Positions 42,792-50,009 of a stretch of 52,102 nt of DNA are shown piece after piece. A model generated the notes under the pieces. That model saw nothing but the letters and a program-made list of their open reading frames with translations, was not told where the DNA came from and ran no database searches. Numbering within the stretch: position 1 is the first letter of the stretch; each line of letters starts with the position of its first letter. Origin of the DNA: Clostridiales bacterium (GTDB lineage Bacteria; Bacillota; Clostridia; Christensenellales; Aristaeellaceae); assembly GCA_015056315.1 (NCBI GenBank), contig SVGN01000018.1, positions 1 to 52,102 on the forward strand. Direction: 5' to 3'. The position numbers and the translations under genes are program-made.

Positions 42792-43457
42792 TTATTCCAG
42801 CCCGAAATGGGTCGCCAGCGAGTGGAGCATGGCTTCCCGGGTGTCCTTGTCCGGATCCCGTTCCAGAAAAAAGAAACCGCTGTTGCGAAAGGCACTGTAG
42901 ACCTCCGGGCTGTTGATGCGGGCAATGCAGGCCTTGAAGTTATCCAGAGCAGCTGCCGGATCCGGGCAGGAATGGATAACAGACAGCAGAAACTGCTTCT
43001 CAGGATCCTCCCGTTCGAAAAAACGCTCCACAGACACGCTCTGGGGTGAAAGCAGGATAGCTACATGGTCGTAATCGGAGATCTGCCACAGCAGCTCGCA
43101 GGGGATGTTGGTATCCACGATCACCTTCTGCCCGCCTGCGGCCCGCCGGATCAGCTCCGGCACCTCAAACTGGGCCAGCTCCAGCTCGTTGCCTTTGACC
43201 CAGCGCTCGTATTCATCGGGGGTACGCAGTACGAAATCCTGCCAGGAGTTCATTTGGCGGGTGTAGCACAGGTTGGGCTGCAATGCGGGGTCGGCAACGG
43301 CCTGCATCTCGTCCAGCCCGTAGTTCTCGCCGCAATGCACCATGTGGTAACGTTCGGCCAGCAGCTTGCACATGGTGGATTTTCCTGCATAGGCGGTGCC
43401 GTTGAGAAAGTAGCAGTTGCGCAGCGCATGCTTTACGATGTTGTTTGCGATCTCCAT
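42792..43457 (-). CDS. P-loop kinase-like ATP-binding protein
   Basis: The 221-residue protein carries a Walker A GTAYAGKST (Gly20-Thr28) in the N-terminal strand and a Walker B-like KVIVDTNIP (about 110-118), in the style of small-molecule kinases (AAA_33/shikimate- or chloramphenicol-phosphotransferase-like fold). A lid-like charged helix with RFFEREDPEKQF follows. The substrate is unknown. It heads the operon with the CAT-like gene; chloramphenicol phosphotransferases also belong to this fold, but the evidence does not reach that far. CGGAGGT lies 4 bases upstream of the ATG. Confidence 0.7.
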   Translation of the reverse strand: MEIANNIVKHALRNCYFLNGTAYAGKSTMCKLLAERYHMVHCGENYGLDEMQAVADPALQPNLCYTRQMNSWQDFVLRTPDEYERWVKGNELELAQFEVPELIRRAAGGQKVIVDTNIPCELLWQISDYDHVAILLSPQSVSVERFFEREDPEKQFLLSVIHSCPDPAAALDNFKACIARINSPEVYSAFRNSGFFFLERDPDKDTREAMLHSLATHFGLE

Positions 43458-43504
43458 AAGTACCTCCGGGGCTATTCAGGGTAGGATGAGAATGTTCTGC
43501 CACT

Positions 43505-43534
43505 ATTGTAGCGCACAAGCACGCAGACAGGCAA
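43505..43534 (-). promoter_or_regulatory. Sigma-A promoter of the P-loop/CAT-like/membrane protein operon
   Basis: On the minus strand, TTGCCT (43534-43529), 18 bases and TACAAT (43510-43505). Confidence 0.6.
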
Positions 43535-43540
43535 CAAAAA

Positions 43541-43566
43541 AACCCGCCGACTTTCATCAACGGGTT
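43541..43566 (-). terminator. Terminator of the tRNA array
   Basis: On the minus strand AACCCG, a 14-base loop and CGGGTT, then a run of T. It starts a few bases after the last tRNA. The structure reads similarly on the plus strand (TTTTTA tail). Confidence 0.7.
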
Positions 43567-43570
43567 TTTA

Positions 43571-43644
43571 TGGAGCGGGTGATGGGAATCGAACCCACGT
43601 AACCAGCTTGGAAGGCTGGGGCTCTGCCATTGAGCTACACCCGC
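43571..43644 (-). tRNA. tRNA-Gly (anticodon TCC)
   Basis: The cloverleaf reads on the minus strand: acceptor GCGGGTG, anticodon loop CTTCCAA between CCAGC and GCTGG, T-loop TTCGATT, and an encoded CCA end. It is the last gene of the five-tRNA array. Confidence 0.96.
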
Positions 43645-43683
43645 CTGTACAAGAGGTGGGGGAACCTGTCACTCACACAAAAG

Positions 43684-43758
43684 TGGAGCGGTAGACGAGA
43701 TTCGAACTCGCGACATCCACCTTGGCAAGGTGGCACTCTACCACTGAGCTACTACCGC
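43684..43758 (-). tRNA. tRNA-Gly (anticodon GCC), copy 2 of 2
   Basis: Acceptor GCGGTAG, anticodon loop TTGCCAA between CCACC and GGTGG, T-loop TTCGAAT, encoded CCA. It appears identical to the copy at 43807-43881. Confidence 0.96.
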
Positions 43759-43806
43759 ATGTTCCACCTCGAAGAGGTGGGCAAGACCAAAGGTCTTAAG
43801 AAGAAA

Positions 43807-43881
43807 TGGAGCGGTAGACGAGATTCGAACTCGCGACATCCACCTTGGCAAGGTGGCACTCTACCACTGAGCTACTACCGC
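43807..43881 (-). tRNA. tRNA-Gly (anticodon GCC), copy 1 of 2
   Basis: Same sequence as the downstream copy, with acceptor GCGGTAG and anticodon loop TTGCCAA; encoded CCA. The 48-base spacer between the copies differs from other spacers of the array. Confidence 0.96.
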
Positions 43882-43914
43882 ACGTTCCATGTTCTTCTGC
43901 CGGGAAGCAAGAAA

Positions 43915-43997
43915 TGGTGCGGGCGAAGAGACTCGAACTCTTACGCCGTAGGCACTGGAACCTAAATCCAGCGCGTCTGCCATTCCGCCACGCCCGC
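43915..43997 (-). tRNA. tRNA-Leu (anticodon TAG)
   Basis: Acceptor GCGGGCG, anticodon loop TTTAGGT between CTGGA and TCCAG, a long variable arm (class II) and encoded CCA; 83 bases. Confidence 0.96.
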
Positions 43998-44020
43998 AGG
44001 GTTACCTTCACAAGAAGGGA

Positions 44021-44096
44021 TGGTGACCCATCGGAGGCTCGAACTCCGGACACCTTGATTAAAAGTCAAGTGCTCTGCCTACTGAGCTAATGGGTC
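44021..44096 (-). tRNA. tRNA-Lys (anticodon TTT)
   Basis: Acceptor GACCCAT, anticodon loop CTTTTAA between CTTGA and TCAAG, T-loop TTCGAGC, encoded CCA; 76 bases. First gene of the array. Confidence 0.96.
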
Positions 44097-44169
44097 ACAC
44101 TGGGGTGTTTACCACTGCTTGGCATCAGACCCCTTGACGGTGGCCGAGGTTATTCAAACCACGACTGAT

Positions 44170-44198
44170 ATAATAACATGGCTGAGTGGGGGTGTCAA
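44170..44198 (-). promoter_or_regulatory. Promoter of the tRNA array
   Basis: On the minus strand, a perfect TTGACA (44198-44193), 17 bases and TATTAT (44175-44170), about 75 bases before tRNA-Lys. Confidence 0.8.
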
Positions 44199-44235
44199 GT
44201 GCTTTTTTTCAAAAATTTCAAACGGGCATGGTTTC

Positions 44236-44277
44236 GGCAGGCAGGAAGCATGCTGTGTAAGCATTCTCCTGCCTGCC
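44236..44277 (-). terminator. Possible terminator of the LysM gene
   Basis: An 11-bp inverted repeat GGCAGGCAGGA (44236-44246) / TCCTGCCTGCC (44267-44277) with a smaller inner stem. No U-run follows on either strand, so termination efficiency is doubtful. Confidence 0.45.
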
Positions 44278-44286
44278 TTCGGTGGT

Positions 44287-44775
44287 TTACGGCAGACAAA
44301 TGACCCGCCCGGGCACAAAATCGCCGGGGGCAAGGGTGGGGTTGGCGGCCAGCAGCAGAGCGGGGGAGATGCCCTCGGTCTCTACCAGCGTTTCCAGGCT
44401 TTCGCCAACGCCCATGGCATAGGAGCGGGCACCGTAGGGGCACAGGCGGCGGCTGTAGGCGGGCGGAGCGCAATAGGGCGTACCGGGAGCCAGCCGCGTG
44501 GTGGGCAGGTTGGGGTTGGCCAGCTGCATGGCCCGGTAGGAAACATTGTTCTCCAGCAACAGATCGGTAAAGGTCTGGCTGCCGGTGGTCACTTTTGGGG
44601 TATAGTTCAGCGGGCAACGGTATACGATGGTACCGCTGCCGGGCAAAGAGGGGGTGGGCAGCTCCGCAGGGCCTTCGCCGGGCTGTGCGGGCATGTTCTC
44701 CATATCCGGCACAGAAGGCGTGGGCAGCCCTTCGGGGCCGATCTCCGGCTGGGCCGGGATGTTGATCATGGTCAT
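44287..44775 (-). CDS. LysM-type protein with proline-rich N-terminal repeats
   Basis: The 162-residue protein begins with two related Pro-rich units (IPAQPEIGPEGLPTPS and MPAQPGEGPAELPTPS), then two LysM-like modules (about 55-105 and 110-160) with the pattern of a hydrophobic start, a TFTDLLLENNVS helix, NPNL and PGTPYC, and the matching ESLETLVETEG, NPTL and PGRVICLP in the second. LysM modules bind GlcNAc-containing wall polymers; spore coat and cortex proteins of Firmicutes often carry them. No signal peptide is visible. AAAGGAG 9 or so bases upstream supports the ATG at 44775. Confidence 0.75.
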   Translation of the reverse strand: MTMINIPAQPEIGPEGLPTPSVPDMENMPAQPGEGPAELPTPSLPGSGTIVYRCPLNYTPKVTTGSQTFTDLLLENNVSYRAMQLANPNLPTTRLAPGTPYCAPPAYSRRLCPYGARSYAMGVGESLETLVETEGISPALLLAANPTLAPGDFVPGRVICLP

Positions 44776-44828
44776 ACTTCCATCTCCTTTGAGTCTTGTA
44801 AAGGGAAACATCCCACGATCATTCTATG

Positions 44829-44845
44829 CCGGGAGCGCTTCCCGG
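44829..44845. repeat. Palindrome between divergent LysM and DUF3877-like genes
   Basis: CCGGGA, GCGCT, TCCCGG. It lies between the divergent genes, 6 bases from the -35 of the rightward promoter, and may be an operator. Confidence 0.4.
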
Positions 44846-44851
44846 TTCCGG

Positions 44852-44880
44852 TTGACGGCAGCGTGCCGCCGTGCTATAGT
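44852..44880 (+). promoter_or_regulatory. Sigma-A promoter of the DUF3877-like gene
   Basis: TTGACG at 44852-44857, 17 bases, TATAGT at 44875-44880. Confidence 0.7.
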
Positions 44881-44912
44881 GGAGCCGCACTCAGAACAGG
44901 AGGCGTTTTTTC

Positions 44913-45461
44913 ATGAACATCCGCCCGCTTTTGCAGGATATCACCGACCAGCTCAAGGAGGCCCAGATCAAGCTGGGTTTTGGCCCCAGCACCGTAAAGC
45001 TGTACTATACCACCGCCGGGCTTTCGGCCCTTACCGGTGTGCGGGCTGCCGATGCCGCAGGGGTCGCTGATGCGCTTACGGAGGCTGCGGCAGCAGAAAA
45101 AGGCCCTCTTGGCAGCATCACCTTCCGGCCCCACGAAGACCGGGTGGAGGTGACCGTGCCCGAAAGCGGTGTGCGCTATGTACACGAGCATGTGGAGGCC
45201 TCGCCCTTTCTCTGCGGCCTCATCCGGCGGTTTGCCGGTCATCACCATACCACCATGGCCGAGGTGACCGCCCTTTTTGATGCCCAGCAGACCCCCTATG
45301 AGCGCCGGGATATGCCCGAGGGTGCAGAGTTCGACTGCATGCTGCATTTTCCCGGCGGTGAGCCGGACGGTTACTGCTACTTCTTCAAGGAGGAGATGGG
45401 GCACCTGAGCTACCATCGCTTCCGCCCGGAGGATGCTGCCCATCTGCTGGAGGAAAATTGA
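44913..45461 (+). CDS. DUF3877-like protein
   Basis: The 182-residue soluble protein has the EAQIKLGF and VKLYYTTAGLSALTG blocks near its start that I associate with DUF3877, and a strongly conserved-looking VRYVHEHV followed by FAGHHHTTMAEVTALFD in the second half. No membrane segment or known catalytic motif. GGAGGC lies 9 bases before the ATG. Monocistronic, between its own promoter and a bidirectional terminator. The function is unknown and the family name is from memory. Confidence 0.65.
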   Translation: MNIRPLLQDITDQLKEAQIKLGFGPSTVKLYYTTAGLSALTGVRAADAAGVADALTEAAAAEKGPLGSITFRPHEDRVEVTVPESGVRYVHEHVEASPFLCGLIRRFAGHHHTTMAEVTALFDAQQTPYERRDMPEGAEFDCMLHFPGGEPDGYCYFFKEEMGHLSYHRFRPEDAAHLLEEN

Positions 45462-45467
45462 GCAAAA

Positions 45468-45506
45468 AACGCCGCCGACCGGATCGAAACGGTCAGCGGC
45501 GTTTTG
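45468..45506. terminator. Bidirectional terminator between convergent genes
   Basis: Arms at 45468-45481 and 45490-45503, about 13 of 14 bases paired; TTTT follows on the plus strand and TTTTTT on the minus strand. Confidence 0.88.
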
Positions 45507-45536
45507 CTCTACTGTATTTGGCAGCCTGTGAGCACA

Positions 45537-45788
45537 TCAGCCCTGCAGACCGGCCTCCTGGCGCTCCATGTTCTCTACCACCACATCGTAGATCTCGCCC
45601 AAAGAGGCGCAGTACTCCAGCAGCTGCCAGGGCTCGTTGGTGTGGAAGTGGATCTTGATGAGATCCTCATCGCCCACGGCCAGCAGGCAGTCGCCCTTCA
45701 GGTTGGCGGTGATGTAGTCGTTGATGGCATCCTCGTCCAGGTTGGTGCCTTCGATCAGCAGCTGGGTATCAAACTTAAACTCAAGCAT
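45537..45788 (-). CDS. Stand-alone domain similar to the C-terminal part of FakA (DAK2-family kinase)
   Basis: The 83-residue protein reads like a piece of the fatty acid kinase FakA (YloV) C-terminal half: LEFKFDTQLLIEG at the start, GDCLLAVGDEDLIKIHFHTNEP in the middle, and LGEIYDVVVENMERQ at the end. In FakA this domain sits next to the one that contacts the fatty-acid-carrying FakB. No DAK2 kinase domain or partner fakB is nearby, so this is a separate small protein with its own promoter, AAGGAGT binding site and terminator. It may be a regulator or adaptor, or a domesticated fragment. Confidence 0.65.
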   Translation of the reverse strand: MLEFKFDTQLLIEGTNLDEDAINDYITANLKGDCLLAVGDEDLIKIHFHTNEPWQLLEYCASLGEIYDVVVENMERQEAGLQG

Positions 45789-45814
45789 GGTGGTACTCCT
45801 TATCAAATCAAAAA

Positions 45815-45830
45815 TTGCGTGTGTACGCAA
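45815..45830. repeat. Palindrome in the leader of the FakA-domain gene
   Basis: TTGCGT, GTGT, ACGCAA. It lies just downstream of the -10 box. A second, related palindrome TTTGCGCAAA is in the promoter spacer at 45847-45856, so the two may be operator half-sites of one regulator. Confidence 0.5.
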
Positions 45831-45835
45831 AACTC

Positions 45836-45864
45836 ATTATAGCGTATTTGCGCAAAAGAGGCAA
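45836..45864 (-). promoter_or_regulatory. Sigma-A promoter of the FakA-domain gene
   Basis: On the minus strand, TTGCCT (45864-45859), 17 bases and a perfect TATAAT (45841-45836). Confidence 0.75.
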
Positions 45865-45900
45865 GGCAAAGCGCCTGCCGTTCACCGCCCGCTGCAACGC

Positions 45901-45930
45901 TTGACAAGCCTTTCTTTTCGTTGCTATGAT
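45901..45930 (+). promoter_or_regulatory. Possible plus-strand promoter pointing at the 3' end of cysK
   Basis: TTGACA at 45901-45906, an 18-base spacer and TATGAT at 45925-45930. No sense gene lies downstream; the hairpin at 45951-45968 could end a short RNA. It may be chance. Confidence 0.35.
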
Positions 45931-45950
45931 GGCTTTGGGTACAGAAGGAA

Positions 45951-45968
45951 AACAGCCGCCGGGCTGTT
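45951..45968 (-). terminator. Terminator of cysK
   Basis: On the minus strand AACAGCC, CGGC, GGCTGTT followed by TTCCTTC; the stem is 7 bp and perfect. Confidence 0.6.
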
Positions 45969-45992
45969 TGCGGCTGTGCCGCCGCAGACGCA

Positions 45993-46925
45993 TCAATCCG
46001 CCAGCATGGGCGTGGAAAGGTACCTTTCGCCGGTATCCGGCAGAAGGGCAACGATGGTCTTGCCTGCGTACTCCGGCTGCTTTGCCAGCCCGATGGCCGC
46101 ATGCAGCGCTGCGCCGGAGGAAATGCCCACCAGCAGCCCTTCGCTGCGGCCCAGCATACGGCTGGCACGATAAGCATCCTCTTCGGTAACGGGCACGATC
46201 TCGTCATATACGGTCTTGTCCAGCACAGAGGGCACAAAATTGGCACCGATGCCCTGCAGGCCGTGTGCGCCTGCCCGGCCCTGACTCAGCAGGGGAGAGG
46301 AGGCAGGCTCCACCGCCACCACCCGGATGGCAGGATCCTGCTCCTTCAGGTAGCGGCCCGTGCCGGTAATGGTGCCGCCGGTGCCCACGCCCGCCACGAA
46401 GCAATCCACCTGCCCATCGGTATCCGCCCAGATCTCGGGGCCGGTGGTCTCGTAATGAGCCTGCGGGTTGGCGGGGTTGTCGAACTGGCCCATCACCATG
46501 CTGCCCGGGTTCTCCCGGGCCAGCTGTTCGGCCTTTTCGATGGAGCCCTGCATGCCCTTTGCGCCCTCGGTGAGCACCAGCTCGGCACCGTAGGCCTTCA
46601 TCAAAAGTCTGCGCTCCATGGACATGGTATCCGGCATCACGATGATCACCCGGTAGCCCCGGGCAGCACCCACCGCCGCCAGACCGATGCCGGTGTTGCC
46701 GCTGGTAGGTTCGATGATCGTGGCCCCGGGTTTCAGACGACCGCTGCGCTCCGCCTCGTTCAGCATGGCAACGGCAACCCTGTCTTTGGCAGAACCGCCG
46801 GGGTTGAAGCACTCCAGCTTAACCAGCAGGCGGGCCTTCAGCCCCAGCGCTTTTTCGATGTTGCCAAGCTCCACCAGCGGCGTTTTGCCGATGAGCTGCT
46901 CGGCAGAAGAATATACATGAGCCAT
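45993..46925 (-). CDS. cysK: Cysteine synthase A (O-acetylserine sulfhydrylase)
   Basis: PLP enzyme that makes cysteine from O-acetylserine and sulfide in the cytoplasm. The Schiff-base lysine is Lys47 in GGSAKDR, TSGNTG binds the substrate carboxylate, and the PLP phosphate loop is [10 protein letters not shown]. The 310-residue length is standard. AAGGAGG lies 8 bases before the ATG. It has its own promoter and no cysE neighbour. Together with metY-metA it shows assimilation of sulfide into both cysteine and homocysteine. Confidence 0.96.
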   Translation of the reverse strand: MAHVYSSAEQLIGKTPLVELGNIEKALGLKARLLVKLECFNPGGSAKDRVAVAMLNEAERSGRLKPGATIIEPTSGNTGIGLAAVGAARGYRVIIVMPDTMSMERRLLMKAYGAELVLTEGAKGMQGSIEKAEQLARENPGSMVMGQFDNPANPQAHYETTGPEIWADTDGQVDCFVAGVGTGGTITGTGRYLKEQDPAIRVVAVEPASSPLLSQGRAGAHGLQGIGANFVPSVLDKTVYDEIVPVTEEDAYRASRMLGRSEGLLVGISSGAALHAAIGLAKQPEYAGKTIVALLPDTGERYLSTPMLAD

Positions 46926-46961
46926 AGAAATGCCTCCTTAACGATCTTGGATACGCTTCGT

Positions 46962-46991
46962 ATGGTAGCACAACAAACACATGCAGCGCAA
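46962..46991 (-). promoter_or_regulatory. Probable sigma-A promoter of cysK
   Basis: On the minus strand, TTGCGC (46991-46986), 18 bases and TACCAT (46967-46962). I could not identify a CymR-type box. Confidence 0.5.
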
Positions 46992-47047
46992 GAAAAAAAC
47001 ACTCTCCATACAGCCTTTTGGCACCTGCAGGAAAGGAACAGGAAACC

Positions 47048-48073
47048 ATGCAGCCATTCTTTACCGATGTATGCGCCCGGTGGCAGCTGGGCAGCCTTGC
47101 CGAGGCCCCCGAGCCGGTTTCCGGCGGGTATATGCACAAAATGTTCAGGCTCACCACCACCTCCGGCTGCTACGCCATCAAGCTGCTGAACCCGGAGGTG
47201 ATGGCCCGCCCAACGGCGCTTGATCATTACCGAAGAGCCGAAGCACTGGAAAACCTGCTGGAGACAAACGGCCTGCCCATCGTGCCCGCCATGCGGCTGG
47301 AAGGCAAGAAGCTGCAAAAGCTGGGGGAGCGGTACTACTATCTCTTCCGTTGGGTGGAGGGGAAAGCACTTTCCGGGCAGCAGATCACCCCGGAGCATTG
47401 CGGCATCATCGGCGGTCTGCTGGCAAAGCAGCACAGCATCATGGCAAGCACCGGCCGGGAGCAGGGCTGCTCACAGCCGGTGCCTGAGGCGCAAGAGGCC
47501 TCCCGCCCGGAGCCCTTCACCTTCGATTGGCCGATTTTGGCACGTTCGGCAGAGGAAAGCTGCCCCGCCATTGCTCCTGCTCTACGGCAGGCGCTGCCTC
47601 TTCTGGAGGAAGCGCAGAACGCCTACAACCATGCCCTTGGCGTCCTGCCGGAGCTGCGCTGCATCTGCAACGGCGATATGGATCCCAAGAACGTGCTCTG
47701 GCAGCAGGGGCAGCCGTTGGTGATCGATCTGGAATGCCTTGCGCTGGGGAACCCGATACCGGATCTGGTACAGCTCTCGCTCATCTGGGCGGGCGGAGAC
47801 GTGAACCGGTTCGACCGGCAATGCTTTGCCGCGTTCCTTGCGGCCTACCGTCGGCAGGCAGGCCCACAGCGCTGCGATTGGCAGGCCCTTACCGGGCTTG
47901 GCTATGCCTGGCTGGATTGGCTCAACTACAGCGTGTACCGCGCCTGCAACGAAATGGATGCTGCTCTCCGGCAGACGGGCATTGAGCAGACCCTGGAAAC
48001 GCTGGAAAGGATCCGTTTTCACCGCTCGATCCTGCCCGAAGCAGCGCAGCTGTTTGGCACCGCCCTGTTGTAA
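47048..48073 (+). CDS. Aminoglycoside/choline-kinase-fold phosphotransferase family protein
   Basis: The 342-residue kinase-fold protein has Lys45 in YAIKLL, a hinge near YLFRWVEG, the catalytic loop CNGDMDPKNVLW (Asp210 and Asn215) and the metal Asp227 in VIDLE, as in the APH family. The usual His of HGD is Asn here. These chromosomal APH-like proteins generally phosphorylate small metabolites; an antibiotic role is not implied by the sequence. The ATG at 47048 has AGGAAA just upstream; ten codons further upstream are also open. Monocistronic, divergent from cysK. Substrate unknown. Confidence 0.8.
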   Translation: MQPFFTDVCARWQLGSLAEAPEPVSGGYMHKMFRLTTTSGCYAIKLLNPEVMARPTALDHYRRAEALENLLETNGLPIVPAMRLEGKKLQKLGERYYYLFRWVEGKALSGQQITPEHCGIIGGLLAKQHSIMASTGREQGCSQPVPEAQEASRPEPFTFDWPILARSAEESCPAIAPALRQALPLLEEAQNAYNHALGVLPELRCICNGDMDPKNVLWQQGQPLVIDLECLALGNPIPDLVQLSLIWAGGDVNRFDRQCFAAFLAAYRRQAGPQRCDWQALTGLGYAWLDWLNYSVYRACNEMDAALRQTGIEQTLETLERIRFHRSILPEAAQLFGTALL

Positions 48074-48182
48074 TGCGGGATTGTGAACAAACCGTGAATT
48101 CGCTTTTTCAACTCAACATCAACTGCCGGAAAAACCAACGCATACAATGTTTTTGCTTGCATCCTGTATGGACTTTTCGAGC

Positions 48183-48210
48183 TTGCCAAAGCCCAAAAAC
48201 CCCGTATAAT
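48183..48210 (+). promoter_or_regulatory. Sigma-A promoter of the ABC exporter operon
   Basis: TTGCCA at 48183-48188, 16 bases, TATAAT at 48205-48210. The leader is about 50 bases and includes GGAAAGGAAG before the start. Confidence 0.65.
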
Positions 48211-48269
48211 AGAAACGTTACCAATCATCAGCCCCGAACAAAGAAACAGGGCGGGAAAGGAAGATACGA

Positions 48270-50009
48270 ATGGTCAAACGATTGATTGGATGCGTGCGCG
48301 AGTTCAAAACGCCCACCATCCTTACGCTGATCTTTATCGTTTGCGAGGTCATCATCGAAACCTTCATACCGTTCATCACGGCCAATCTGGTCAACCAGAT
48401 CAAGGCGGGCGTGGCGCTTTCGCAGCTATTGAAGGTGGGCATCCTCATCGTTGGGTTGGCTTGCCTCAGCCTCTGCTGCGGCGGTATTGCGGGTTTCACC
48501 TGCGCCAAGGCCTCTGCCGGTTTTGCCCGCAATGTGCGGCACGATGTGTTCCACAAGGTGCAATCCTACTCCTTTGAGAACATCGACAAGTTCTCCTCCT
48601 CCTCTCTGGTCACCCGTATGACCACCGACGTAGGCAATGTGCAGATGGCCTTTATGATGCTCATCCGTATTGCCGTGCGCAGCCCCCTGATGCTGATCTT
48701 CTCCGTGATCATGGCGTTCCGCATGGGCGGCATGATGGCGATGTCCTTCGTGGTCATCGTGCCGGTGCTCACGCTGGGCCTGTTCATGATCAGCCGCAAA
48801 GCCATGCCCGCCTTCCGCAATGTTTTCCGAAAGTACGACCGGCTCAACGAGACCATTGAGGAAAACATCCGCGGTATGCGCGTGGTCAAGGGCTTCTCCC
48901 GCGAGGAGCATGAGAAGGCCAAGTTCGGCACCGCTGCCGAGGATATCTGCGCAGACTTCACCCATGCCGAGCGCATCGTGGCCCTCAACAGCCCGCTGAT
49001 GCAGCTCTGCCTCTACGGCAACATGGTCTTTGTGCTGCTGATGGGCTCCCGCCTCATCATCACCGGGCAGGCGGGCATCGATGTGGGCCAGCTCTCCGCC
49101 ATGCTCACCTACGGTATGCAGATCCTGATGTCGCTGATGAGCCTGAGTATGATCTATGTTATGCTCACTATCTCCTCCGAGTCTATCAAGCGTGTGAGTG
49201 AGGTGCTGGAGGAGACTCCCGCCCTTACCAGCCCCGAGGATGCCATTACCGAAGTGAAGGATGGCTCCATCCGCTTTACCGATGTCAACTTCAAATATTC
49301 CGCCAAGGCAAAGAAGTATGCCCTGTGGGATATCGACCTGTTCATCCCCTCCGGTGCCACTGTGGGCATCATTGGCGGTACCGGCTCCAGTAAATCCACC
49401 CTCGTGCAGCTGATCCCACGCCTGTACGATGTTACCGAGGGCAGCGTAGAGGTGGGCGGCGAGGATGTGCGCCGCTACGATCTCAACGCCCTGCGCGGCG
49501 CTGTGGCCATGGTGCTGCAGAAGAACCAGCTGTTCTCCGGCACCATCAAGGAAAACCTGCGCTGGGGCAACCCGGAGGCTACAGACGAGGAACTGGTGGA
49601 GGCCTGCAAGCTGGCTCAGGCCGATGAGTTCATCTCCACCTTCCCCGATGGCTACGATACCATGATCGAGCAGGGCGGTACCAACGTTTCCGGCGGCCAG
49701 AAGCAGCGCCTGTGCATTGCCCGTGCGCTGGTCAAAAAGCCGAAGATCCTTATTCTGGACGACTCCACCAGCGCCGTGGATACCCGTACCGATGCACTGA
49801 TCCGTGCGGGCTTCAAGGATTACATTCCCGAGACCACCAAGATCATCATTGCGCAGCGCATCGCCTCTGTGATGGATGCGGATATGATCCTCGTTATGGA
49901 GAATGGCCGCATCGCGCAGATTGGCAGCCATGAGGAGCTGCTCAAGACCAGCCAGATCTACCGCGAGGTCTATGAGCAGCAGACGAAGGGAGGCGAAGAG
50001 GATGAATAA
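48270..50009 (+). CDS. Heterodimeric ABC exporter, subunit with degenerate ATPase site
   Basis: The 579-residue protein has six TM helices (about 15-310) and a C-terminal ATPase domain. Its Walker A is GGTGSSKST (369-377), the signature is VSGGQKQR, but after Walker B LILDD the catalytic Glu is Asp498 and the switch His is Gln529 (IIIAQRI). This is the pattern of the non-catalytic half of heterodimeric exporters such as TM287/288. It exports lipids, peptides or drugs; the cargo is unknown. It overlaps the second subunit gene by 8 bases. Confidence 0.93.
   Translation: MVKRLIGCVREFKTPTILTLIFIVCEVIIETFIPFITANLVNQIKAGVALSQLLKVGILIVGLACLSLCCGGIAGFTCAKASAGFARNVRHDVFHKVQSYSFENIDKFSSSSLVTRMTTDVGNVQMAFMMLIRIAVRSPLMLIFSVIMAFRMGGMMAMSFVVIVPVLTLGLFMISRKAMPAFRNVFRKYDRLNETIEENIRGMRVVKGFSREEHEKAKFGTAAEDICADFTHAERIVALNSPLMQLCLYGNMVFVLLMGSRLIITGQAGIDVGQLSAMLTYGMQILMSLMSLSMIYVMLTISSESIKRVSEVLEETPALTSPEDAITEVKDGSIRFTDVNFKYSAKAKKYALWDIDLFIPSGATVGIIGGTGSSKSTLVQLIPRLYDVTEGSVEVGGEDVRRYDLNALRGAVAMVLQKNQLFSGTIKENLRWGNPEATDEELVEACKLAQADEFISTFPDGYDTMIEQGGTNVSGGQKQRLCIARALVKKPKILILDDSTSAVDTRTDALIRAGFKDYIPETTKIIIAQRIASVMDADMILVMENGRIAQIGSHEELLKTSQIYREVYEQQTKGGEEDE

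Noticed and set aside
43684-43881. CRISPR-like direct repeats
   Set aside because: The repeated 75-base units are two complete tRNA-Gly genes, not spaced short repeats.
45926-46189. Plus-strand frame of 87 codons downstream of the possible antisense promoter
   Set aside because: Arg/Pro/Ala-rich mirror of the cysK 3' end without a ribosome binding site.
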